A program made the translations under genes and the position numbers. DNA of 64,000 nucleotides, taken from the NCBI RefSeq assembly GCF_018502385.1, contig NZ_CP075523.1:682001-746000 (forward strand), in the 5' to 3' direction. How positions within the stretch are numbered: position 1 is the stretch's first letter; each line of letters opens with the position of its first letter. Origin of the DNA: Synechococcus sp. LA31. Its GTDB lineage: Bacteria > Cyanobacteriota > Cyanobacteriia > PCC-6307 > Cyanobiaceae. Below the pieces are notes generated by a model. That model worked only from the letters and a program-made list of their open reading frames with translations, was not told where the DNA came from and did no database searches. Below are positions 1-7,754 of the stretch, in pieces.

Positions 1-268
1 CGTGGTGGTCTTCGATCGCATTCGCGAACAGCGACGTGAACAGCGCGATTTAAGCCTGAGTGACCAGGTGGATCTGGCTGTGGATGCCACCTTTACTCGC
101 TCGCTCTACACCTCCTTCACCACCCTGCTTCCCCTGATCGCCTTGTTGCTCTTTGGCGGCGGCAGCCTGTTTTGGTTTGCTGTAGCCCTCACCGTGGGCA
201 TCGGTGTGGGCAGCTGGTCGAGTATCGGCATCGCACCAACCCTCCTGCCACTGCTCACGCGGCGATGA
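1..268 (+). CDS. secF: SecF, protein translocase subunit (3' end only)
   Basis: This is the C-terminal part of SecF, the inner and thylakoid membrane partner of SecD that uses the proton gradient to help SecYEG export proteins. The reading frame is open to the left edge of the window, so the start and the first membrane segments are missing. The visible residues start with VVFDRIREQRRE, a conserved SecF segment, continue with an RSLYTSFTTLL stretch, and end in two hydrophobic segments joined by FGGGSLFWF and closed by GVGSWSSIGIA, all typical of the SecF C terminus. The stop overlaps the start of the next gene (ATGA). secD should lie upstream, outside the window. Confidence 0.93.
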   Translation, partial: VVVFDRIREQRREQRDLSLSDQVDLAVDATFTRSLYTSFTTLLPLIALLLFGGGSLFWFAVALTVGIGVGSWSSIGIAPTLLPLLTRR

Positions 269-471
269 GCGGTCCTGGGCGCCGACGCCCCCTGCAGTTG
301 CCGTTGATTCCGCTTGTTTTAGGGCTGCTTGCCCTACTCGATCTGCGCACTGAATTACTGCTGCTGCTCGATCACTTCACCTTCTCTAGCTTGATTGAGA
401 TTCCCCGCCATCACCCCTTGGCAATCGCCGTGCTGGCGTGCATCCCCTGGATGATCCAGCGGCCCCAGTAG
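265..471 (+). CDS. Small membrane protein downstream of secF
   Basis: This predicted 68-residue protein has two hydrophobic stretches, roughly residues 12-35 and 50-64, and no recognisable domain. I chose the ATG at 265 because it overlaps the secF stop (ATGA), which suggests translational coupling; the frame is open further upstream, but that part lies inside secF. A role tied to SecDF is only suggested by position. I do not recognise a named family. Confidence 0.6.
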   Translation: MSGPGRRRPLQLPLIPLVLGLLALLDLRTELLLLLDHFTFSSLIEIPRHHPLAIAVLACIPWMIQRPQ

Positions 472-474
472 CCC

Positions 475-1476
475 TTAGAGCCACCGATCCATCACCTGCT
501 CCACCACAACACGCTGTGACAGCACTTGGAGCACCACCACCAGCGGCAGGGCCAGCAGCACGCCCGGCAACCCCAGGAGCGCCCCAAGGCTGAGCTGTGC
601 CATGAGTGCCACCGTAGGTAGCAGATTTACGGTGCGGCTCAGCAGGATCGGAGTGAGCAGGAAGGCTTCACCGTTCTGAAGGATCAGTCTCAGGATCAAC
701 ACCTGCAGGGCTAGTGCAGGCGATACCAGCAGGGCGACGGCCAGGGGCAGCGCGGTCGCCACTGTTGGGCCGATAGTCGGCACAAAAGTCAGCAGACCGC
801 ACACCAGTCCACTGAGTAGCGCCAAAGGCACCTTCAGCAGGGCCAGCCCTGCCCAGGTGAGCAGAAACACACTGCTGGCGGAGATGGTCATGCCGGCCAG
901 CCAGCCACCTAGGGCCTGGCGGCATTCACCGAGCAAGGTGGTGACCAGAGGCCGGTAGTGGGCTGGCGTGGCCGCCAACACCAGCCGCTGGTGACTACGC
1001 GGATCGAGCACCAGCAGCAGCGCCAGCAGCCCCATCAGCAGCAGCTGGATCGTGCCATTGGCGGCACCACCGGCAAAGCCCAGAAGCTGCCCCCCCAGTG
1101 GTTGCAGTTTGTCGAACGTGGCGAACTCCGCCAGACGACCCTCGAGGCTCTCCAGCATCGCCACGCCACCCATGAGCTCGCCGATCCGATTGATCACCGC
1201 CGGCACAAGCTGCGTGAGTTGCTGCACCTGTTCGATCAGCTCCGGCAGCAGCAGTTCCCCCAGCTGCCAGCCGCCCAGTAGAAGCATCGCGACGACCACC
1301 AACAGCGATTGCGGGCGGTTGAGCGGGGTGTAGCGCCGCAACCAGGTCACAGGGACATCCAGGGCCACCGCCAGCACCACCGCCCCGAACAGCACCAGCA
1401 GCACCCAGCGCAGTTCCCAGGCCAGTAGTCCGAGCACTACCAGGGCGAGCAACCCGATTAACCCGCGGCCGGTCAT
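475..1476 (-). CDS. AI-2E family permease (PerM/TqsA-like)
   Basis: This 333-residue polytopic membrane protein belongs to the AI-2E transporter (former UPF0118) family. Hydrophobic segments occupy the N terminus (about residues 4-40 and 55-80), a long amphipathic region follows, and the C-terminal half carries more segments including the family-like FVPTIGPTVAT turn. The substrate is unknown; characterised relatives export autoinducer-2 or move ions, and cyanobacterial members are not characterised. The ATG overlaps the stop of the upstream paralogue by 4 nt (ATGA), so the two are probably translated together, perhaps as a heteromer. Confidence 0.85.
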   Translation of the reverse strand: MTGRGLIGLLALVVLGLLAWELRWVLLVLFGAVVLAVALDVPVTWLRRYTPLNRPQSLLVVVAMLLLGGWQLGELLLPELIEQVQQLTQLVPAVINRIGELMGGVAMLESLEGRLAEFATFDKLQPLGGQLLGFAGGAANGTIQLLLMGLLALLLVLDPRSHQRLVLAATPAHYRPLVTTLLGECRQALGGWLAGMTISASSVFLLTWAGLALLKVPLALLSGLVCGLLTFVPTIGPTVATALPLAVALLVSPALALQVLILRLILQNGEAFLLTPILLSRTVNLLPTVALMAQLSLGALLGLPGVLLALPLVVVLQVLSQRVVVEQVMDRWL

Positions 1477-2528
1477 GTCAGTGGGCGCTGCCGGCGCCAG
1501 GGATCCAGCACATCGTGGATCAGTACCTCACGGATGACCACCTGGAGGCACACCGCCAGAGGCAGGGCCAGCAACAATCCCAGCGGCCCGAACAGCACGG
1601 TGAACACGAACTGGGCTGCGAGGGTGAGACCGGGAAGCAGCTTCACCTGGTGGTGCATCACCGATGGAGTGATCACATAGCTCTCCAGGTTCTGGACCAG
1701 CACGTAGAGCCCGAGCACTGCCAAAGCCTTCCAAGGGGACACCAGCAGCGCCACCGACATTGGAAACACGGTGCTCAAGGTGGGCCCCACATTGGGAATG
1801 ATGTTGAGTAGCCCCGCCAGCAATGCGTTGGCCACCACCAGCTTCACTCCCAGCAGAGAGAGGCCTATGCCTGCCAGCAGAGCCACGCAGAGCGAGCTGA
1901 TCAGCACGCCGCCCATCCAGCTGCTGAGGGCTTCACCGCACTGAGACAGAACCTGGCGCATCCGCCGCCGGTAGAACGAGGGCGCCAGCAGCACTGCCAC
2001 CTCCTTGTAGGCGTTGGGTTGCACGGCCACCATCAGGGCCACCGCCACCACAAACAGCAGCTGGATCAAGCCGCTGCCCAGATTGCCGGCTAGGCCCAAG
2101 AGCCCCTGCAGGCTCTGGCCCACAGCCTCGCTACCGCTTGCGCCAGATCCCCAGCTCTGGCGCAGCCAATCCAGTGCTTCTTGGCCGTAAAGCATCTGGC
2201 TGCTCTGGTCCATCGCTTGGCGCAGCAGAGCCAACGCCTTGCTGGCTGCCTCCGGCAACTGCAGCAGCAGTTGCTGGAACTGTTGCATGAAGGGTGGAAC
2301 CACCGCGGCTAAGGCGATAGCCAGAAGCACGAGCAGACCAAGCAGGCTAAGGAGCAATGCCAGCGGTCGAGCACATCCCAGCCGTGCGCGCACCACCCCC
2401 ACCAGGGTGCAGAGGGCCATGGCTAGGACCACTGCCGCAAAGAGATGAATCACCACATCCCGCAGCGACCACAGCAACACCAGAGCGGCTGCTGCAGCAA
2501 TCAGCCCGAGCCATTGGCCGAATTTCAC
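1473..2528 (-). CDS. AI-2E family permease, tandem paralogue
   Basis: This 351-residue member of the same family is the tandem neighbour of the gene at 475-1476. It has two N-terminal hydrophobic segments, a long central region, and the matching motif [15 protein letters not shown] in the C-terminal half followed by further membrane segments. The start is a GTG whose bases overlap the psb28 stop (GTGA), and its own stop overlaps the next start (ATGA), so psb28 and both permeases form a tightly coupled minus-strand unit. Substrate unknown. Confidence 0.85.
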   Translation of the reverse strand: MKFGQWLGLIAAAAALVLLWSLRDVVIHLFAAVVLAMALCTLVGVVRARLGCARPLALLLSLLGLLVLLAIALAAVVPPFMQQFQQLLLQLPEAASKALALLRQAMDQSSQMLYGQEALDWLRQSWGSGASGSEAVGQSLQGLLGLAGNLGSGLIQLLFVVAVALMVAVQPNAYKEVAVLLAPSFYRRRMRQVLSQCGEALSSWMGGVLISSLCVALLAGIGLSLLGVKLVVANALLAGLLNIIPNVGPTLSTVFPMSVALLVSPWKALAVLGLYVLVQNLESYVITPSVMHHQVKLLPGLTLAAQFVFTVLFGPLGLLLALPLAVCLQVVIREVLIHDVLDPWRRQRPLT

Positions 2529-2893
2529 GCGTCTTCGCTGCTGGCCTCGTCGTTTTTCTCGTTCTGGGAGAAGCCGAGGTCGTGGCTATCGGCGTACCGC
2601 TGGGCGAAGCGCATAAACCGCTCGAAATCCTCGGGGGTTTTCCAGGTGTAGGTGGCTTCCAGCGCAGCTGGTTTCCCGTTCACGAATTTGGCATTCACTT
2701 CGCGGGTCACCAGCTGGCCCTCCTCATCCACCAAGTACATGCCGCCGATGTCACCCATGCTCTCGGGAGCAAGCGCATCGGGTTGATCAAACACAAAGAT
2801 CGCCTGACCGGTGCGCCCATCGCGGGAACGGGTCATGCGGATATCGGGAACAACCGGCTCGTCGACACCGCGGAAAAACTGAATGGCGGCCAT
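2525..2893 (-). CDS. psb28: Photosystem II assembly protein Psb28
   Basis: Psb28 binds the cytoplasmic side of assembling photosystem II (the RC47/CP47 stage), and in cyanobacteria is also linked to chlorophyll-protein synthesis. The 122-residue protein begins [17 protein letters not shown] and contains [13 protein letters not shown], both hallmarks of Psb28, followed by the conserved [20 protein letters not shown] region. I chose the second in-frame Met (2893) because the family starts with M-x-x-IQFFRG; an ATG five codons upstream is possible. The acidic tail after about residue 105 is variable. It follows mnmH by about 24 nt and overlaps the next permease start. Confidence 0.95.
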   Translation of the reverse strand: MAAIQFFRGVDEPVVPDIRMTRSRDGRTGQAIFVFDQPDALAPESMGDIGGMYLVDEEGQLVTREVNAKFVNGKPAALEATYTWKTPEDFERFMRFAQRYADSHDLGFSQNEKNDEASSEDA

Positions 2894-2917
2894 CGATGTT
2901 GCCTGCAAAACTCGATC

Positions 2918-3994
2918 CTAGGCAGCACTCCGGCCATGGGCTCTGATTGCGCCGCTGTCGATCAGTTGTTTGGCGGCCGCCTCAGCTGAGAGCCCTTCTA
3001 GATCGTGATGGCCCAGCAGCCTGTGTCCGCCATGTTGGCCGTGGCGTTCCAGCTCGTGGTCGTAGCAGCGGTCGTAGTAGTCCAGCATTTGCAGGGCAGC
3101 CTTGCCCCACTGCTGCTGCGCAATCGCCTCTAGTGCAGTCGCTGTGCGTTGGGGGCCGAGGCGCCGGGCAATGCGTTCGGTGGCCTCTTTGAGCGCGTGC
3201 TGATCCTGCACGCCATACACCGCCACCAGTTGTTCAACGCGCTCTGCGAGGGGCCTGCGAATCTCCAGCAGTGGCGCCTGTTGCATCTGCTTCCAAAGCC
3301 CAGCTGGGATGCGGCAGCGGCCCACCTGGGCGCTCTCGGCCTCCAACCAGATCTGGCCGGCCCCCTGCAGCTGATGCAGCGCCATCGCGATGCGGTTTTC
3401 GTAATGCTCGCTGCTGGGCTGGGGTGGCATGCCGAGGCTTCCAAAGCTGCTCCCCCGGTGGTGAGCTAGCCCTTCCAAATCGATCACGGCGCCGCCCTGT
3501 GCAGCTAAAGCCAGCAGTAGATCGGTTTTGCCACAGCCGGTGCGCCCCCCCAGCAGGTGAATCGGCCATGGCGTTTCAAACGAGTCGAGCACCCAGCGCC
3601 GGAAGGCCTTGTAGCCACCCAGCAGCAGATTCACTTCCAAATCCAGCTGCCGAGCGAGCCACGCAACGCTTTCGGAGCGCATGCCTCCGCGCCAGCAATG
3701 CAACCGCAACGGCTGGCCGGGGCTCTGCTTCGCGAAACCCTTCAGCCGCCCGCCCAGCTCACCCAGCCGTGGGCCCACCAGCTCCAACCCCAGCTGCACG
3801 GCCGCCTGGCGTCCTTCCTGCTTGTAGGTGGTTCCCACCGCGGCTCGTTGCTCATCGCTGAACAGGGGAAGGTTGTGGGCTCCTGGGATGTGACCCTGCG
3901 CGTATTCAGCCGGTGCCCGCACGTCCACCACTGGTCCGCATGGCTGCAGAAACCGCTCGATCGGTTCCCGGATGAGCTGCGCCCCTTCGATCAC
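2918..3994 (-). CDS. mnmH: tRNA 2-selenouridine/geranyl-2-thiouridine synthase MnmH
   Basis: MnmH converts 2-thiouridine at the wobble position of Lys, Glu and Gln tRNAs to the geranylated and then the 2-selenouridine form. The 358-residue protein has an N-terminal rhodanese domain with VVDVRAPAEYAQGHIPGAHN and the active-site loop LHCWRGGMRS (the Cys is the expected catalytic residue), then a P-loop domain with GGRTGCGKT and DLEGLAHHRGSSFG. The start is the GTG at 3994, which gives the family-like N terminus; the open frame upstream runs antisense into gun4. It is probably the first gene of an operon with psb28 and the two permeases. Selenation would need selD, which is not in this window. 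Confidence 0.92.
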   Translation of the reverse strand: MIEGAQLIREPIERFLQPCGPVVDVRAPAEYAQGHIPGAHNLPLFSDEQRAAVGTTYKQEGRQAAVQLGLELVGPRLGELGGRLKGFAKQSPGQPLRLHCWRGGMRSESVAWLARQLDLEVNLLLGGYKAFRRWVLDSFETPWPIHLLGGRTGCGKTDLLLALAAQGGAVIDLEGLAHHRGSSFGSLGMPPQPSSEHYENRIAMALHQLQGAGQIWLEAESAQVGRCRIPAGLWKQMQQAPLLEIRRPLAERVEQLVAVYGVQDQHALKEATERIARRLGPQRTATALEAIAQQQWGKAALQMLDYYDRCYDHELERHGQHGGHRLLGHHDLEGLSAEAAAKQLIDSGAIRAHGRSAA

Positions 3995-4069
3995 TGATCC
4001 CGCCTTGCCCCGGCCATGCCTGACATAGTGGGCCAGCGCTGGCTGACTGGCAGGTCTGATCCCTTCTTC

Positions 4070-4792
4070 ATGCTTTCCGGACCCCCTGTAACCACAACAG
4101 TTAATGCTGAACAGCTGCTCGAGCGTTTTCTGGCTGCCAATCCACGCCAGCGCCGCAGCCTGCTCAGCCAGGTGCTGCAACGCTCCGCTGAGCTCCGCCC
4201 CCTGATTCCTGGACAGCTCGATCGCCTCGATGCCACCAGCGACGACTGGGCTGCGGGTCTGCTGATTCAGCTGTTGGTCGCAGACGACGACGGCCTCACG
4301 CAGACCTTCCGTGAGCGTTACAGCGAAGGCTGGTTAGCGGTGACCAGCGCCAGCGGAATCGATTACGCCCCGCTGCAGCGGGCTCTAGTGGATCAGCAGT
4401 TTGAAGAGGCGGACCGCCTCACCAGCGAGCACCTGCGCCAACTCGCCGGAGAGGCCGCTGTGCAACGCGGCTACGTGTATTACTCGGAAGTGCCTCCGAT
4501 CGCTTCGGTCGATCTGGAGAGTATCGACCGCCTCTGGGTGATGTATTCACAGGGTCGCTTTGGCTTCTCCGTGCAGATCAGGTTGTTGCGCTCACTCAAT
4601 GGACGTTGGGACCAGCTTTGGCCTCGGCTCGGCTGGAAACAGGGTGGCGTGTGGACCCGTTACCCCCGTTCGTTCACCTGGTCGCTTGAGGCGCCCGAGG
4701 GTCACCTGCCCCTGGTTAATCAGTTGCGTGGTGTGAGGTTGATGGATGCCCTCCTCTCCCACCCCGGCCTGCAACAGCGCGTATCGGCCTGA
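4070..4792 (+). CDS. gun4: GUN4-domain protein, Mg-chelatase activator
   Basis: Gun4 binds protoporphyrin IX and Mg-protoporphyrin and stimulates Mg-chelatase, the branch point towards chlorophyll. The 240-residue protein has the cyanobacterial arrangement: an N-terminal helical bundle (about residues 10-85) and a GUN4 core (about 97-225) containing a DYAPLQRALVDQQFEEAD helix, the IDRLWVMYSQGRFGFSVQ block and WDQLWPRLGW. The ATG at 4070 is preferred over an upstream start at 4016 because the conserved part begins just after it. It is divergent from mnmH, with 75 nt between starts, and is followed after 34 nt by an anti-sigma-type ATPase gene. Confidence 0.93.
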   Translation: MLSGPPVTTTVNAEQLLERFLAANPRQRRSLLSQVLQRSAELRPLIPGQLDRLDATSDDWAAGLLIQLLVADDDGLTQTFRERYSEGWLAVTSASGIDYAPLQRALVDQQFEEADRLTSEHLRQLAGEAAVQRGYVYYSEVPPIASVDLESIDRLWVMYSQGRFGFSVQIRLLRSLNGRWDQLWPRLGWKQGGVWTRYPRSFTWSLEAPEGHLPLVNQLRGVRLMDALLSHPGLQQRVSA

Positions 4793-4826
4793 GCCTGCCT
4801 TGCCGCCGCAGAGGTAGCTTCAAGCA

Positions 4827-5243
4827 ATGCGCGGCGCTTCCGCCGGCTGGGCTTCGATGGCACATCGCTGGGCCGATTTCATCACCCCCTCCACCCTGCA
4901 GCTCGCACCGCTGCTGGAGGTGTTGCTTGAGCCGATCAGCTGCGTGGAGCAGCTCTCAGCTCTACAGCTGGGCCTGCAGGAAGTGTTGGTGAATGCGGTT
5001 CGCCATGGCAATGCCAACGATCCCGCAAAGTGCCTGCGTATTCGCCGGATCGTGACGCCCCGTTGGTGGGTGTTTCAGGTGCAGGACCAGGGCTGTGGTC
5101 TTCCGCTGGAGGCCCGCAGCGTGCATCTCCCCGATCAGGCCGACGCGCTCTGCGGTAGGGGCTTGTTTCTGATTGATGCCTGTTTTGATGACGTGCGCTG
5201 GAGTGCCCGGGGCAACCGCGTGCAGGTGGCCCTGCGCCGTTAG
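4827..5243 (+). CDS. Anti-sigma regulatory factor-like ATPase (RsbW/HATPase_c)
   Basis: This 138-residue protein is a stand-alone GHKL ATPase domain like the RsbW/SpoIIAB anti-sigma serine kinases. The N box is QEVLVNAVRHGN (residues 51-62, with Glu52, Asn56 and His60), the G1 box QDQGCGLP (86-93) and the G2 box CGRGLFLI (109-116). The ATG at 4827 has a GAGG about 12 nt upstream. No sigma factor or STAS anti-anti-sigma gene is nearby, so the target cannot be deduced. It ends tail-to-tail with the next minus-strand gene (4-nt overlap). Confidence 0.85.
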   Translation: MRGASAGWASMAHRWADFITPSTLQLAPLLEVLLEPISCVEQLSALQLGLQEVLVNAVRHGNANDPAKCLRIRRIVTPRWWVFQVQDQGCGLPLEARSVHLPDQADALCGRGLFLIDACFDDVRWSARGNRVQVALRR

Positions 5244-5554
5244 TGACCGTGGCTCGGACAGCCCGGGTCTTTCAGCTCCCCGCGCAGCCAACCAAGAGCG
5301 CTCTCGAGTAAGGCGATTGCGTCTTGGCGTTGCTGGGTGCTGAGGGGCGCATTGGGTGGGTTTGATGGATCGAGCAGCTGCACCAGGGCGGCAGCGAGCT
5401 GTTCGGCGGCGCGCCGCTGCGGTTGGCTTTTCTGGGCATGCCAGTTGCGGTTATCGATGGTGAGCAACCGATGCAGGCTCTCCGCGCTGGCACGGCTTGC
5501 CTCAGGCCACTGTTGAAGCGTTGACACTGGACGAAACCTCGCTCTGGCCGCCAT
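5240..5554 (-). CDS. Conserved-looking hypothetical protein
   Basis: This predicted 104-residue soluble protein has a central helical stretch (LHRLLTIDNRNWHAQKSQ, then RRAAEQLAAALVQLLD) that looks like those I associate with small picocyanobacterial proteins, although I cannot name the family. No catalytic motif, signal peptide or membrane segment is visible. The ATG at 5554 is chosen because the longer frame would run into the divergent gene starting at 5564. Confidence 0.62.
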   Translation of the reverse strand: MAARARFRPVSTLQQWPEASRASAESLHRLLTIDNRNWHAQKSQPQRRAAEQLAAALVQLLDPSNPPNAPLSTQQRQDAIALLESALGWLRGELKDPGCPSHGH

Positions 5555-5563
5555 CCTGACGGG

Positions 5564-5836
5564 ATGCAGCACCGTTCGCGCTCTCCGCATACGCCCATTC
5601 GCTGGCTGCATCAGCTAGGCAACCTGATGGCTCAGGTGTCGCGGGCTGAGCGCCTCCCCAGCGTTGATGACAGCCTTCAAGCCCGACGTCTGAGGCAGCG
5701 CATGGCTCTGGCTCAGCGCGTGCTGGATCCTTTACCGCAGCCCTTGCGCACAGGCACTTGGCATGACACGGCCCTGTGGAATGCCTTGCGCTGGGGTGGC
5801 TTGGGGCTGCTACTGGCCCTGTGGTTGAAGCGCTGA
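5564..5836 (+). CDS. Hypothetical protein with C-terminal membrane anchor
   Basis: This predicted 90-residue protein has a charged N-terminal two thirds (RAERLPSVDDSLQARRLRQR) and a C-terminal hydrophobic segment at about residues 73-88 ending in LKR, suggesting a tail-anchored protein with a cytoplasmic head. I do not recognise a family. It starts 9 nt from the divergent start at 5554 and ends 7 nt before the convergent gene at 5844. Confidence 0.55.
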   Translation: MQHRSRSPHTPIRWLHQLGNLMAQVSRAERLPSVDDSLQARRLRQRMALAQRVLDPLPQPLRTGTWHDTALWNALRWGGLGLLLALWLKR

Positions 5837-5843
5837 TCGGGTC

Positions 5844-6152
5844 TCAGGCCGCCAGATTGATCAATGGTTCAACCGGGCTTGGCTCCACCTCAGCACTGGC
5901 ACCACTGAGCGGTGGTGCCTCAGGCGGTGCTGGCAGTCGCTGACCCCGCAGCCATGCGTTATGGAGAGCCCGCCTCCTGCGGTCTTCCGCTAGCACGAGT
6001 CGATCGGCCGCCACCACCGGGCTCTCACCAGTGAGCAGAGGCGTTCGCAGGCAGATGCCGAAACCGTGGGCTTCCACCTGCACACAGCCCTCCATGAACA
6101 CGGTCTGGAAGGTCCAGCCTGCTAACCAGCGCACGCTGAACGGATTGCTCAT
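5844..6152 (-). CDS. Hypothetical protein downstream of methyltransferase
   Basis: This predicted 102-residue protein begins SNPFSVRWLAGWTFQTVFMEGC and has a compact N-terminal half (FGICLRTPLLTGESPVVAADRLV) followed by an Arg-rich helix and a Pro/Ala-rich tail. No known domain is recognised. I chose the ATG at 6152; the frame extends to 6230 but that would overlap the methyltransferase gene just upstream. It is probably cotranscribed with that gene (56 nt apart). Confidence 0.6.
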   Translation of the reverse strand: MSNPFSVRWLAGWTFQTVFMEGCVQVEAHGFGICLRTPLLTGESPVVAADRLVLAEDRRRRALHNAWLRGQRLPAPPEAPPLSGASAEVEPSPVEPLINLAA

Positions 6153-6208
6153 GCCTTCATCCCTTTGGCCGGACCCTATGGCGTTCCTGCCGTCGTCAAG
6201 GCCCTTTG

Positions 6209-7264
6209 TCAGGGCTTGGTGGCACTCCACACTCGGGTCATCAGGTGAGACCTGGCTCGGATGCCCGTGAATCCGGCGGTGCTTAAGCGGGCATCGATGT
6301 CGTCGGCGATGTAATCGCGGTAATACGGCTCATGAAACATGCGACGGAAGTTATCCATGGCGGGTTCGAACTGCGGCGAATCCGCCAGTTGCACCGAATC
6401 GGCCATCACCAGTACGCCACCGGGCTCGAGCAGCCGGAAACAATCGTTGATCACGTTTTGGCGTGCTTCGCCCGGCAGCTCATGCAGCAGGAACACACAC
6501 GTGATGCCCTGCATGCTTCCGCTGGCAAACGGCATGGTTTCGCCGTTGCCCTGCACCAGCTGGGGCAGTTCGTTGGGCAGCTGGCTCAACCAACGGTTGG
6601 CCTGGCGTAGATAGGCCGAAGACAAATCCAGACCCACCAGCTGTGTTTCAGGCAGCGCAGCCCGCACCTGTCGGAGCGTCCGGCCTGTGCCTGTGGCCAC
6701 ATCCAGCACCCTCAGCTGGCTGGCCGGCCGATCGGTAAAGGCGCGAAGGCCTTGGATCAGAGGCTTGATCACGCGGCGCCGCATCGGGTCGGCGGTGCCA
6801 TTGAACAGGATTTCAACCTGCAGGTCATACAGCGAAGCGGAGTGATCGCTCAGGTAGCCATCGGTCTGGTGGTGAAAGTTCTGCAGGTAGTAGTCGGGAT
6901 AGTTCTCGCTCTCGATCTCTTGGGGTAGATCGTTCACATTCCGCTCACTGCGCCGATTCCAGGTGCTCGGCATATCCAGCCACACCATCGGGTAACGGGT
7001 GGCCCAGTCGAGCCATGGGGCATCGAACAGCAGGCTGGTGGGGTAAAGACCCTCTTCCGCTTCCTGCCAGTCCAACTCCATCAAGGCGTTGTTGGCGGCC
7101 TGAAGGTCCCCAAGCATCTGCGGTGGGATTGGCCGGGTTTTCGGAGCACCCTCGGGGGCTACCAACTCCATCAGCTTTGTGCTCACCTCTTTGTGGGCCA
7201 CACCCGCCAGGCTCTTGCCCTGCTGCAGGGCCTTGTAGGCGAGCTTGGTGAGTTGATCAGCCAT
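6209..7264 (-). CDS. Class I SAM-dependent methyltransferase
   Basis: This 351-residue protein has an N-terminal part of about 175 residues without a recognisable domain (including EEGLYPTSLLFDAPW and NVNDLPQEIESENYPDYYLQNFHH split over two blocks) and a C-terminal Rossmann methyltransferase. Motif I is RVLDVATGTGRT (about 185-196), then VGLDLSSAYLRQAN, the motif IV-like ITCVFLLHELPGEAR and motif V/VI RLLEPGGVLVMADS. The substrate is unknown. The ATG at 7264 gives a start (MADQLTKLAYKALQQG) that fits a soluble protein; the open frame upstream runs antisense through the small gene at 7445. Confidence 0.85.
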   Translation of the reverse strand: MADQLTKLAYKALQQGKSLAGVAHKEVSTKLMELVAPEGAPKTRPIPPQMLGDLQAANNALMELDWQEAEEGLYPTSLLFDAPWLDWATRYPMVWLDMPSTWNRRSERNVNDLPQEIESENYPDYYLQNFHHQTDGYLSDHSASLYDLQVEILFNGTADPMRRRVIKPLIQGLRAFTDRPASQLRVLDVATGTGRTLRQVRAALPETQLVGLDLSSAYLRQANRWLSQLPNELPQLVQGNGETMPFASGSMQGITCVFLLHELPGEARQNVINDCFRLLEPGGVLVMADSVQLADSPQFEPAMDNFRRMFHEPYYRDYIADDIDARLSTAGFTGIRARSHLMTRVWSATKP

Positions 7265-7444
7265 GGAGTGGCGCAGGGATGCAGCAGTCCACCATTCCAG
7301 CGGATCCCGAGTGACATCGCGATGGCCAGGGGCCAGCGGTGGGTCTGTGTGCCCAGCTGAACCCAGATCACGTTTCTTGGAGCAATCGTCTGAACTGTAT
7401 TGATTGCTACAGAATGAACCCATGAATCGATTCCGGAGGAAGTC

Positions 7445-7675
7445 ATGAGCAACGCACCTGTCGGTCGCGCTCAAAGCGAGCCCCTGTTTGTGGAATGGAT
7501 GCGCCATCGCCAGCAGGAGCAGCGTCGTCATCAGCCGGTCGTGGCTCAGCGCCATGCCACGGCCGACCAATCCGAGGCTTCGGATGTGCACTCCCAGGAG
7601 GTGGCTTGGGCCGAAAGGCATGCCCATGAGCGTCGCCTGCACGACAGCGCCATCGCTCAGTTGCGCCACGACTGA
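7445..7675 (+). CDS. Small His/Gln/Arg-rich hypothetical protein
   Basis: This predicted 76-residue protein is rich in His, Gln and Arg (for example RHRQQEQRRHQ and AERHAHERRLHD), with no Cys and no membrane segment. Support comes mainly from translation signals: a strong Shine-Dalgarno, GGAGGA, lies 5 nt before the ATG. It stands alone between the divergent methyltransferase and the convergent glnA and I cannot assign a function. The composition could also come from a GC-rich non-coding frame, so confidence is moderate. Confidence 0.5.
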   Translation: MSNAPVGRAQSEPLFVEWMRHRQQEQRRHQPVVAQRHATADQSEASDVHSQEVAWAERHAHERRLHDSAIAQLRHD

Positions 7676-7699
7676 TCCGCTCGCGGCGTTCACCCTCAC

Positions 7700-7725
7700 A
7701 AAAAAACCCCGGCTGTCAGCCGGGG
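7700..7725 (-). terminator. Rho-independent terminator of glnA
   Basis: A perfect 8-bp stem, CCCCGGCT (7707-7714) and AGCCGGGG (7718-7725), with a 3-nt loop is followed on the minus strand by seven Ts (7706-7700). It lies 30 nt beyond the glnA stop and is oriented to end glnA transcription. Confidence 0.88.
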
Positions 7726-7754
7726 CAAAGGGGTGCACTGACTCGGAATCTGAA

